A stretch of 64,000 nucleotides of DNA from Pseudoclavibacter chungangensis (GTDB taxonomy: Bacteria > Actinomycetota > Actinomycetes > Actinomycetales > Microbacteriaceae): NCBI RefSeq assembly GCF_013410545.1, contig NZ_JACCFV010000001.1, forward strand, positions 1,364,001 through 1,428,000. Direction: 5' to 3'. Position numbers and translations under genes: made by a program. Within the stretch, counting starts at the first letter, position 1. Every line of letters starts with the position of its first letter. Below, one piece after another: positions 56,693 to 64,000 of the stretch. The notes under the pieces were generated by a model, which saw only the letters and a list, made by a program, of their open reading frames with translations, ran no database searches and had not been told where the DNA came from.

Positions 56693-56822
56693 GTCGGCGC
56701 CGGTGAGCGTCGCGCCCGCGGGGGTGGCGCTCACCGGCAATACCCCTGGCCCCGAGAGCAAATATCGGCTGGCCCCGAACCGCAATAATCAGTGGCCCTC
56801 AAGACTCCAAATACTCAGGTAC

Positions 56823-57201
56823 GGATCCGCACCACCGTCGACCGCTCGTAGCCAGCTGACAGCATCTCGTCGTACCAGCGTTCAAGCATCTGCGGCGTGA
56901 TCTTCCCCGCGGGGAGCTTCGAGATTCGCTCGGGAAGGTAGGTGGTGACCGCGTACCTGATGGTGTCGAGCGACTGCCCGTTCATCACCCCGTTCTTCGT
57001 GTCGAGAAACTTGCTCGCGATCTCCCTGAACGGCAGCGTCTTGCCGACGCGCTTCGAGAACTCACCGTCGCGCAGGGCAAGGTGCTGGTCCTGCTCCCAC
57101 CGGGTGGCGTCCTGCTTGCGTGAGAACATTTTCGAGGTCACCTCGACGCCGCCGGCGTAGATGCGCACCCGGTACTTCCCGCTCGCCTGCTTCGTAATCA
57201 T
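56823..57201 (-). pseudogene. Tyrosine integrase, N-terminal fragment 1, interrupted by IS21 copy 2
   Basis: From ATG 57201 (GGAGG upstream): MITKQASGKYRVRIYAGGVE is an AP2-like Arm DNA-binding domain; FREIASKFLDTKNG and ITPQMLERWYDEMLSAGYERS are the SAM-like core-binding domain. The frame continues exactly in 51505-51434 once IS21 is removed. The Arg-His-Arg-Tyr catalytic domain is absent from the window. Confidence 0.85.
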
Positions 57202-57239
57202 CGGCCATCCTCCACAAACGTCGCGAGCCAGTCGCGCAC

Positions 57240-57458
57240 TCACGGCTCGAAATACCTGACCGACCGCCCCATGCGAAGCGGGTGCTTGGGCCCGCGACCT
57301 TCGTGGTTGAAGGCGTAGATGGTGCTCTTCGGCAGCCCGGTCAACGCCACCAGGTCGTCGATCGTGTAGAGACGCCCCAGCGGGCGGTCGGCCTGTTCGA
57401 GCTCATCCGGCAGCGAGCGCGGAGAGGCGGATGGTTTCGGGGAGTTCTGGCTGTCCAT
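57240..57458 (-). CDS. xis: Excisionase/AlpA-type DNA-binding protein
   Basis: 72 aa. MerR/AlpA-like helix-turn-helix: LYTIDDLVALTGLPKSTIYA, then GPKHPLRMGRSVRYFEP. Small proteins of this kind lie beside tyrosine integrases and direct excision. The stop lies close to the integrase start (its frame is open to 57243). ATG 57458; an upstream in-frame extension is possible. Confidence 0.75.
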   Translation of the reverse strand: MDSQNSPKPSASPRSLPDELEQADRPLGRLYTIDDLVALTGLPKSTIYAFNHEGRGPKHPLRMGRSVRYFEP

Positions 57459-57766
57459 GCCCGCCCCTATGCACGAGTCCGACCGACGCTCGCGCAGCGG
57501 CGACGTCGATGTCTCAACCCCGACGGACGCTTCCGAGCTGCACCGGACGGTGCCGACAGCGAGGGGGGACTGCCTGCCGGTGGAATGCCGGTGAACGTTG
57601 CGGGCGGTTGCGGACATGTCGTGGCGGCTTGCCAACAGACCTCGGCGGCAGCGCGCAAGACGGCACCGGCATTGCACCGGCATTCTTGGCGATGCACGGC
57701 TGTCGCACAAACGAACAACGCGCGGCCTGGACTGGAAAACCAGTCCTGACCGCGCGTTTCGTGTGG
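57459..57766. other. Island border region between xis and tRNA-Val
   Basis: About 300 bp with no convincing gene. It contains an imperfect hairpin at 57717-57757 (CTGGACTGG/CCAGTCCTG flanked by CGCGCGG/CCGCGCG) that may terminate tRNA-Val. An att site next to tRNA-Val is possible, but no second copy of its 3' end was found in the window. Confidence 0.5.
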
Positions 57767-57839
57767 TGGGCGATGCCGGGCTCGAACCGACGACCTCTTC
57801 CGTGTGAAGGAAGCGCGCTACCAGCTGCGCCAATCGCCC
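57767..57839 (-). tRNA. tRNA-Val (CAC)
   Basis: Acceptor GGGCGAT pairs with ATCGCCC; T-loop GGTTCGAGCCC; anticodon loop TTCACAC gives CAC, decoding GTG. CCA appears to be encoded (57764-57766). Confidence 0.93.
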
Positions 57840-58029
57840 GCAACGAGCACCTATCCTGCCACAGTTCTCGGGCCCGCCGTGCCGTTCGCACGCGACCCGC
57901 CCGGGTTACACGCGTGTAGTTCCTGTGTGACCTGGGGTTTCTTTTTTCGCGGCGGCGTCGTTTTGCATTCGTGCGGGATCGCGTCTAAAGTCAATGACGC
58001 GCTGAACGAGGGAAGCCTTGCTCAGACGT

Positions 58030-58102
58030 GCGGATGTAGCGCAGTTGGTAGCGCATCACCTTGCCAAGGTGAGGGTCGCGAGTTCGAGTCTCGTCATCCG
58101 CT
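58030..58102 (+). tRNA. tRNA-Gly (GCC), copy 1
   Basis: Acceptor GCGGATG/CATCCGC, anticodon loop TTGCCAA gives GCC. An identical 73-nt copy lies at 59944-60016. Confidence 0.95.
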
Positions 58103-58149
58103 CGAGTGTGAGGGCCTTCGGGCCCGAGCGCGGGGTGCAACCCACACGC

Positions 58150-58220
58150 GGTGACGTGGCCGAGAGGCGAGGCAGCGGCCTGCAAAGCCGTCTACACGGG
58201 TTCGAATCCCGTCGTCACCT
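58150..58220 (+). tRNA. tRNA-Cys (GCA)
   Basis: Acceptor GGTGACG/CGTCACC, anticodon loop CTGCAAA gives GCA; T-loop GGTTCGAATCC. Cluster Gly-Cys-Val with about 48-bp and 35-bp spacers suggests one transcript. Confidence 0.94.
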
Positions 58221-58255
58221 CTCTCAACTGAAGAAGCTGTCTCGTACGAGATGAG

Positions 58256-58327
58256 CGCGATTGGCGCAGCGGTAGCGCGCTTCCCTGACACGGAAGAGGT
58301 CACTGGTTCGATCCCAGTATCGCGCAC
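58256..58327 (+). tRNA. tRNA-Val (GAC)
   Basis: Acceptor GCGCGAT/ATCGCGC, anticodon loop CTGACAC gives GAC, decoding GTC/GTT. Followed 5 bp later by a terminator. Confidence 0.94.
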
Positions 58328-58332
58328 TCCCG

Positions 58333-58360
58333 AGGACCCGCGGATTTCCGCGGGTCCTCT
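58333..58360 (+). terminator. Terminator of the tRNA cluster
   Basis: GAGGACCCGCGG and CCGCGGGTCCTC form a 12-bp stem with an ATTT loop, followed by TTTGGTTTTT, a canonical intrinsic terminator. Confidence 0.88.
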
Positions 58361-58603
58361 TTGGTTTTTCTCGACACAGGCTTCCCCGCGGCTCGGCGTC
58401 ACGGTGGCCGGTGCCCGCTCGGCACCGCTCGCCCGGTGCGTGCCTTGCGCATCTCGTTGCATCCCGTTCCGGGTCCGGGTGACATCCACGTCAACGGCGT
58501 CGACATCCGGTCCGAGGTGTCGCCCGGACGTGAGTGGCGTCGGGACGTGCTCTCGGCGGAGCTAGACTGCCCCCGCCCACCACCTCGCGTCGAAAGAAGC
58601 GCC

Positions 58604-59657
58604 ATGGCCCGCGAACGGACGGCCCTGCCCGACGATTTCGAGGAGATGCTCGAGACGGCCGATATCGAAGAGTTGAAGGTGCTGTTCGAGACGCGCGAGA
58701 TCGATGCTCGGGGCGGCTACACGAAGGCGACCGCTTCGGATTCACGAACTGCCCCGACGAACTCGTCGTGTGGTTGGTCGAGCGAGGGCTTTCGCCCGAC
58801 GAACCCGATTCACGTGGCGTCACACCGCTCATGGCGAGGGCGACGCGCCGGTGGCGTTCGCGCGCCGACCAGATTCCGCCCTTCGCTCGCTCGGTGCGCG
58901 GGCCGACGATCTCGACGTTGTCATGCGTGAAGCCACCCGTTCCTTCAACGTCGAGGCGGTCAGGATCCTGCTCGCCGAGGGTGCGTCCGTGGACGCCATC
59001 GAGGCGACCTCGTCGCCCCTCTTCCTGGCCCTGCGTATCACGGAAAACAAGGACATCACGGAGACGGCACGAATCGCCGAGCTGCTGCTCGCGAACGGGG
59101 CGCGGGTCACCCCGGAGACGCGGGAGCAGGTGCAACGAATCGGCAAACGGTTCGAGCACTACCGTGACATCTTCACCAAGGACTCGCTGGACGAGTCCGA
59201 TGCCGCGCTCAACGAGCTCTACCGGCTCTTCGACGTGGAGCCCGTGCCGCAGCGGGTGCGACACGACGGGGTCTCACCGATCCTCGTCCCCGACGGTGAG
59301 TGGTTCGAACAGCACGAGGCCCTGTGGGAGTTTCTGGTACCCGGCATGGAAGCCGCAGGTACGACCCAGGGCGAAGTCATCCGCCTGACGGGCAAACTCG
59401 CGCGCGAGATCCTCGACTACGGCAGCATCAACTGGAACCGGAACTTCCGAAAGATGCTGAAGGCGGTTCCCACGTACTTCGACCTCGGCGACTCGTTGCC
59501 GGCGAGCGAACTCCGCGAAGCCGCGTCGATCGCACGACGCGGGTGGCGAGGGAGGCTGTCCCGCGAGCAGGTCTATCGGCTCGAGCAGCTCGCGGTCGAG
59601 TGGGTCGAACGCAACCCTGACCCGATCGCACTCCCGCGACCGGCGTACATGTACTGA
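58604..59657 (+). pseudogene. Ankyrin-repeat protein gene with two frameshifts
   Basis: ATG 58604 opens MARERTALPDDFEEMLETAD, an ankyrin-type start (helix pair), but two one-base losses (about 58735 and 58847) are needed to connect it to FTNCPDELVVWLVERGLSPD (next frame) and then to LDVVMREATRSFNVEAVRIL, ARIAELLLANGARVTPET and the C-terminal half, which ends at 59657. Reconstructed, it is ~350 aa: about three ankyrin repeats plus a domain with WNRNFRKMLKAVPTYFDL. Real pseudogene or base-calling error. Confidence 0.65.
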
Positions 59658-59792
59658 TCTCGCCGGCTCGCCGCCCATCGGACCGGGAACACCCGGGTGA
59701 CGTCGGGTCGTTCGGGCCGAGGCCGAAGCCCGCCCGGGTGAAGCCCACTCGGGTGAAGGCGCGGACCAACGCGCCGGGCCGAGCCTGCCGGC

Positions 59793-59849
59793 AAAAAGCC
59801 GGGTTGTTGCTACCGGGCCCGGGGCCCGGTAGCAACAACCCGGCTTTTT
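59793..59849. terminator. 28-bp perfect hairpin
   Basis: AAAAAGCCGGGTTGTTGC and onward forms a 28-bp perfect inverted repeat (single-base centre) ending GCAACAACCCGGCTTTTT. Positioned after the ankyrin gene and before tRNA-Gly copy 2. Similar in design to the 18.9-kb hairpin. Confidence 0.75.
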
Positions 59850-59943
59850 CGGTCCGGTCGGGTCGGGGCGGGTCGGGGTGGGTGGACGGCGGCGGTGCAA
59901 CGTGCGCTATGCTGTTCCACACCGTTCGGGTTCAGGACGGTAC

Positions 59944-60016
59944 GCGGATGTAGCGCAGTTGGTAGCGCATCACCTTGCCAAGGTGAGGGTCGCGAGTTCG
60001 AGTCTCGTCATCCGCT
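59944..60016 (+). tRNA. tRNA-Gly (GCC), copy 2
   Basis: Identical to copy 1 (58030-58102). Nothing else of the tRNA cluster is duplicated. Confidence 0.95.
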
Positions 60017-60253
60017 CTCAGTTCCTCGTCACGCGCGGGCGCTCCGCGCTGCGGTCGCACGTTCCGTGCTGCGAGCCGGCGCCGCGCGTCGTTCGGGACC
60101 CGCACTCGGCCGGGCCCGCGCTGCCCGCCCGCCCGCTGGCGTGGTGTCGCCCGATCCGGTCGACGTTCGCGCACGTTCCCGCGCCACGTCGGCGGCCCTC
60201 GCTAGGCTCGAGCCGCGACCGACGTCGGTCGCCTCGACCCACGGAGGGCCCAC

Positions 60254-61246
60254 ATGAGCTCGTTGGATCCGTTCCGCGACCGCGTCGCCGGCGTGCTGCT
60301 CGGCCAGGCGTGCGGTGACGCACTCGGCGTTCCCGACGAGTTCGGGCCCGCGCTCCCGGACTCCTACACGCCACGCATGACCGGCGGTGGCCCGTTCGGC
60401 TTCGACCCGGGGGAGTACAGCGACGACACCGCGATGGCCGTCTGCATCGCCGAGGTGTCCTCGCGCGGGGCCGACCTGACGGCGGCCGCCTCGCTCGACG
60501 AGATCGCCGAGCGCTTCCGCGCCTGGGCCGCCGGATCGAAGGACGTCGGCGCGCAGATCTCGCGCGTCCTCGCCCGCTCCGCGAATCGCCCCGGACCCGC
60601 CGGGGCCGCGATGCTCGACGCCTCCCGAGCCGTCGCCGCCGCGAACCCCGGCCACGTCGGCAACGGCGCACTCATGCGCACCGCCGTCGTCGGCCTCACG
60701 CGCGTCGCCGATCGCGATGCGACCGCGGCCGCCGCACGAGCCGTCGCCGAACTCACCCACGCCGATCCGCTCGGTCTCGAGGCCGCCGTGCTGTGGAGCG
60801 AGGCCGTTCGACTCGCCGTCACCGAGGGGCGCCTCGACCTCGAGTCCGGGCTCGACCTCGTGCCGGTATCGAACCGCGACGCCTGGGCCGACCGCATCGA
60901 GGAGGCGACCGACGTCGACCCGCGTCGCTACGAACGCAACGGCTACGTCGTCTGGGCCCTCCAGGCCGCCTGGGCCGCGTGCAGCTGGCGACCCGAACCC
61001 GAGAGCGACCCGACGCCGCGGCAGCGGCTCGTGCACGGCATCGAACGCGCCGTCCGCGCCGGCGACGACACCGACACGGTCGCGGCGATCGCGGGCGGGC
61101 TCCTCGGCGCGGTCGAGGGCCGCTCGAGCGTCCCCGACCAGTGGGTCGACGACATCCACGGCTACGGCGGACACCGCGCCGACGGCCTCGTCCGGCTCGC
61201 CCTCGACACGGCCGAGCACGGCCTCGACCGTTCGGGGGAGCGCTGA
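60254..61246 (+). CDS. ADP-ribosylglycohydrolase family protein
   Basis: 330 aa. ARH motifs coordinating two Mg ions: GQACGDALGVPDEFG near the start, YSDDTAMAVCIAE (DDT), and GDDTDTVAAIAGGLLGA near residue 270. Members remove ADP-ribose from proteins or other acceptors; the target here is unknown. ATG 60254. It overlaps the metallophosphoesterase start. Confidence 0.9.
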   Translation: MSSLDPFRDRVAGVLLGQACGDALGVPDEFGPALPDSYTPRMTGGGPFGFDPGEYSDDTAMAVCIAEVSSRGADLTAAASLDEIAERFRAWAAGSKDVGAQISRVLARSANRPGPAGAAMLDASRAVAAANPGHVGNGALMRTAVVGLTRVADRDATAAAARAVAELTHADPLGLEAAVLWSEAVRLAVTEGRLDLESGLDLVPVSNRDAWADRIEEATDVDPRRYERNGYVVWALQAAWAACSWRPEPESDPTPRQRLVHGIERAVRAGDDTDTVAAIAGGLLGAVEGRSSVPDQWVDDIHGYGGHRADGLVRLALDTAEHGLDRSGER

Positions 61247-62121
61247 GCACGCACCAGGCCGACCACGGTCCGGGGCTCTACGCCATCAGCGATCTCCACG
61301 CCGGGTTCGACGGCAACCTCGACGCGATCGATCGCCTCCGTCCGCGAACGGACGGCGACTGGCTCGTCGTCGCCGGCGACGTCGCCGACCGCTTCGGCAC
61401 GATCGTCGACACGCTCGACCGCCTCCGGGATCGATTCGCCCGCGTCGTCTGGACACCGGGCAACCACGACCTGTGGACCCCGCCGGGTGATCCCGTGCAG
61501 GCGCGCGGCGCGGAACGCTACGGTGCGCTCGTCGACGCGCTCCGGCGTCACGACGTCACGACACCCGACGACGACTGGCCCGTGTGGACCTCCGGCGCCG
61601 GGCCCGTGACGATCGTCCCGCTCCACCTCCTGTTCGACTACTCGTTCCGCGACACGACCGGGCTCAGCCGACGCGAGGCGGTCGCCGAGGCACGCCGCTC
61701 CGGCGTCATGTCCTCGGACGAGGTCTACCTGCACCCCGACCCGTTCGAGTCGCGCGATGCGTGGTCGCGCGCCCTCGTCGACGCCGCCCGCCGTCGACTC
61801 GACGCACTCCCGGACGGCGTCCGGACCGTCCTCGTGAACCACTACCCGCTCGAACGAGGCCCGCTCGCGCGCATCCGCCGCGCACAGATCGGCATGTGGG
61901 CGGGAACCACCGCCACGGCCGGGTGGGCCGTGCGCTATCGCGCGGAGGCCGTCGTGTACGGCCACCTCCACATCCCCGTCACCGACGTGATCGAGGGGGT
62001 CCCGCACCACGAGGTCTCGCTCGGCTACCCGCGCGAGCGCGGTCACGAGTGGTCGCGCCCGCGCCGTGCCCTGCGGCTGCTCGAACCGGGCGGCGCCGAC
62101 ATCGTCGTCACGCCGTCCTGA
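61243..62121 (+). CDS. Calcineurin-like metallophosphoesterase, apparent CTG start
   Basis: 292 aa. All metal-ligand motifs: ISDLHAGFDG (D-x-H), VAGDVADRF (GD), TPGNHDLW, VNHYPLERG and YGHLHIPVT. It hydrolyses a phosphomonoester or diester; substrate unknown. No ATG/GTG/TTG precedes YAISDLH in frame; the only suitable codon is CTG 61243, with GGGGGAG just before and overlapping the ARH stop (CTGA). Coupling with the ADP-ribosylglycohydrolase suggests a common nucleotide- or ADP-ribose-related task. Confidence 0.8.
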   Translation: MSTHQADHGPGLYAISDLHAGFDGNLDAIDRLRPRTDGDWLVVAGDVADRFGTIVDTLDRLRDRFARVVWTPGNHDLWTPPGDPVQARGAERYGALVDALRRHDVTTPDDDWPVWTSGAGPVTIVPLHLLFDYSFRDTTGLSRREAVAEARRSGVMSSDEVYLHPDPFESRDAWSRALVDAARRRLDALPDGVRTVLVNHYPLERGPLARIRRAQIGMWAGTTATAGWAVRYRAEAVVYGHLHIPVTDVIEGVPHHEVSLGYPRERGHEWSRPRRALRLLEPGGADIVVTPS

Positions 62122-62211
62122 CCCGACGCGCTCAGCGGGTTCACACGCGATATATCGTGAGATCGGGTACATTGCAGATCCCCAGCATCCATCGACCGTG
62201 CGGAGGAAGAC

Positions 62212-62631
62212 ATGGCCGATTCGACCCGTACCGACGACAAGACGCGCGACGAGAAGGCTCGTTCGAGCTCGACCGGCGAGCAGCAGACCGGCGATGCGCG
62301 CCAGCACGCCACCAACGCGCGCGTCGCGCAATTGCGTGGCGGTCTCGAGAAGGCCGTCACCGGCCGCGAGGAGCTCATCAAGACGAAGGCCGTGGAGTTC
62401 GCGGAGAAGATCGACGAGCGCACGGGCGGACGTCACCACCAGAAGCTCCGCGTCGCGCTCATGGTCGTCGAATTCGTCGTGGACCGCGTCGGGGGCTCGT
62501 CCGCGGCGGGCACCACGAGTGGCGACACCGACTCGAAGCGCGCGCACGGGACGACATCGACGGGACCGACGCGCGGCGCCGCTGAGGAGCCCGAGCAGCT
62601 CGGCGAATTCCGCAACATGTCGGACCGCTGA
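62212..62631 (+). CDS. Hypothetical charged small protein
   Basis: 139 aa, family not recognised. Low-complexity polar ends (Ser/Thr/Asp/Glu/Gln-rich) flank a helical centre (LRGGLEKAVTGREELIKTKAVEFAEKI in part) and a short hydrophobic stretch VALMVVEFVV. ATG 62212 with GGAGGAAG just upstream. Possibly a stress or antitoxin-like protein; not established. Precedes thrS. Confidence 0.6.
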   Translation: MADSTRTDDKTRDEKARSSSTGEQQTGDARQHATNARVAQLRGGLEKAVTGREELIKTKAVEFAEKIDERTGGRHHQKLRVALMVVEFVVDRVGGSSAAGTTSGDTDSKRAHGTTSTGPTRGAAEEPEQLGEFRNMSDR

Positions 62632-62759
62632 GCGATCCGCGGCACTCGCGCGTCACGCCGAGCGCGGACACGCCTCCCGCCCGGCCGACGTGGCCAGGAT
62701 TCGGGGAGTTGCGGGACTAGACTGAACGATCGTCCGATCCCGTCCCCGAGGAGTACTTC

Positions 62760-64000
62760 GTGTCGCACGTCGCCGATCCGTCCACCCAGCCCGACGAGCG
62801 TGGCGGCGACGGGACGACGACGGGGTTCGACCACTTCACCGACCGCAACATCGTCGCGATGCGCGTCGACGGTGAACTGCAGGACCTCGCGCGCGAGATC
62901 CCCGAGGGGGCCGAGGTCGAGCCCGTCACGATCGACTCCGAGGACGGACTGCGCATCCTCCGTCACTCCACGGCACACGTCATCGCACAGGCCGTGCAGC
63001 GCATCAACCCCGAGGCGAAGCTCGGCATCGGGCCGCCCATCACCGACGGGTTCTACTACGACTTCGACGTCGCCGACCCCTTCACGCCCGAGGACCTCAA
63101 GGCGATCGAGAAGGAGGCGCAGCGCATCGTCCGCGAGGGACAGCGCTTCGTGCGCCGCGTCGTGAGCGACGACGAGGCGCGCGCCGAGCTCGCGGCCGAG
63201 CCGTACAAGCTCGAACTCGTCGGGCTCAAGGGCTCCGGCACCGACGCCGACAACGAGTCGGTCGAGGTCGGCTCCGGCGTGCTCACGATCTACGACAACG
63301 TCGACCCCAAGACGGGCGAGCTGAAGTGGAAGGACCTCTGCCAGGGTCCGCACCTGCCGTCCACGCGCCTCATCGGCAACGGCTTCGCCGTCAGCCGCTC
63401 GAGCGGCGCCTACTGGCGAGGCTCCGAGAAGAACCCGATGCTGCAGCGCATCTACGGCACCGCCTGGCCGACGAAGGACGAGCTGCGCGCCTACCAGGCA
63501 CGCATCGAGGAGGCGCAGAAGCGCGACCACCGACGCCTCGGCAAGGAGCTCGACCTCTTCAGCTTCCCCGACGAACTCGGCTCGGGCCTGCCCGTGTTCC
63601 ACCCGAAGGGCGGCATCATCCGCCTCGAGATGGAAGAGCACTCGCGACGTCGTCACATCGAGGAGGACTACTCCTTCGTCAACACGCCGCACGTCACGAA
63701 GGGGCAGCTCTACGAGCTGTCGGGACACCTCGACTGGTACGCCGACGGCATGTTCCCGCCCATGCACGTCGACGAGGAGCGCAACGCCGAGGGCAACATC
63801 ACGCGCGCCGGGCAGGACTACTACCTGAAGCCCATGAACTGCCCGATGCACAACCTCATCTACGGGCAGAACGCGCACTCCTACCGGGACCTGCCGCTGC
63901 GCCTGTTCGAGTTCGGCACCGTCTACCGCTACGAGAAGTCGGGCGTCGTGCACGGCCTCACCCGGGCACGCGGCTTCACGCAGGACGACGCGCACATCTA
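62760..64000 (+). CDS. thrS: Threonine--tRNA ligase, N-terminal two thirds (runs off window)
   Basis: GTG 62760 after GAGGAG. TGS-like N-terminal domain, editing domain with [14 protein letters not shown] (His-x3-His) and GFYYDFDV, then the class II catalytic core: [17 protein letters not shown] (motif 1 region), [12 protein letters not shown], and [14 protein letters not shown] (motif 2). It attaches threonine to tRNA-Thr. The anticodon-binding domain lies beyond the window. Confidence 0.96.
   Translation, partial: MSHVADPSTQPDERGGDGTTTGFDHFTDRNIVAMRVDGELQDLAREIPEGAEVEPVTIDSEDGLRILRHSTAHVIAQAVQRINPEAKLGIGPPITDGFYYDFDVADPFTPEDLKAIEKEAQRIVREGQRFVRRVVSDDEARAELAAEPYKLELVGLKGSGTDADNESVEVGSGVLTIYDNVDPKTGELKWKDLCQGPHLPSTRLIGNGFAVSRSSGAYWRGSEKNPMLQRIYGTAWPTKDELRAYQARIEEAQKRDHRRLGKELDLFSFPDELGSGLPVFHPKGGIIRLEMEEHSRRRHIEEDYSFVNTPHVTKGQLYELSGHLDWYADGMFPPMHVDEERNAEGNITRAGQDYYLKPMNCPMHNLIYGQNAHSYRDLPLRLFEFGTVYRYEKSGVVHGLTRARGFTQDDAHI

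Larger units (their letters stand above)
51506..56817 (+). mobile_element. IS21-family element, copy 2, interrupted by two IS3 copies
   Basis: Same ends as copy 1, opposite orientation. Removing the two IS3-a elements with their target duplications leaves exactly 2595 bp, as in copy 1. A 5-bp duplication GGTAC (51501-51505, 56818-56822) flanks it; it interrupts the integrase gene. Confidence 0.9.

Noticed and set aside
39238..57458. Intact prophage
   Set aside because: No capsid, tail, terminase or lysis genes; only xis/int, an exonuclease and IS elements remain.
58030..58102. tRNA-Gly as the island attachment site
   Set aside because: The integrase end lies next to tRNA-Val(CAC), not tRNA-Gly, and the tRNA-Gly copies bracket a different segment.

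Overview
The window is 64 kb of very GC-rich DNA, strongly biased to G or C at third codon positions, with GTG starts and a gene order (sepH, DUF4193, DUF3093, dut, DUF3710, DUF3159, then acn) that marks a high-GC actinomycete, most likely of the family Microbacteriaceae. All identifications are by eye from protein motifs; no database search was run.

Region 1 (1-24.9 kb) is ordinary chromosomal backbone: the start of parC, a phosphodiesterase, sepH, the dut neighbourhood, aconitase, a fadB/fadA beta-oxidation pair with rnd and DUF3000, an alpha/beta hydrolase, a RibD-C reductase, a sulfurtransferase/sufE pair, zapE, amt, and small membrane or redox genes (DUF456, CPBP protease, NmrA-like, tspO). 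Region 2 (24.9-31.8 kb) is a sugar-acid or polyol catabolic cluster: two IclR regulators, two SDR dehydrogenases, two zinc-type alcohol dehydrogenases (one IdnD-like) and an MHS-type permease, arranged around a divergent promoter with a clear palindromic operator.

Region 3 (31.8-38.6 kb) holds poorly conserved membrane genes and a DUF222-HNH endonuclease gene. Upstream of it, about 0.9 kb of DNA carries four further copies of its own start region, two of them exact 185-bp units. It ends with the quinone-dependent D-lactate dehydrogenase gene dld. Region 4 (39.2-57.5 kb) is an insertion-sequence-laden genomic island: IS256, three ISL3-type elements (one a remnant), two identical IS21-type elements in opposite orientation, and three IS3-type elements. 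Several are inserted into one another with readable target-site duplications. Its own cargo is small: a translationally coupled pair (a helical protein and a candidate PD-(D/E)XK nuclease), a RecB-like exonuclease with a broken partner, and an excisionase/tyrosine integrase pair whose integrase is cut by IS21, IS3 and an ISL3 end.

Region 5 (57.7-64 kb) is backbone again: tRNA-Val(CAC), tRNA-Gly, tRNA-Cys, tRNA-Val(GAC), a frameshifted ankyrin gene, a second tRNA-Gly copy, an ADP-ribosylglycohydrolase coupled to a metallophosphoesterase, a small hypothetical gene, and the first two thirds of thrS. Five places in the window need a single-base shift to restore a protein. They are either pseudogenes or base-calling errors, and this should be settled before detailed work on those genes.
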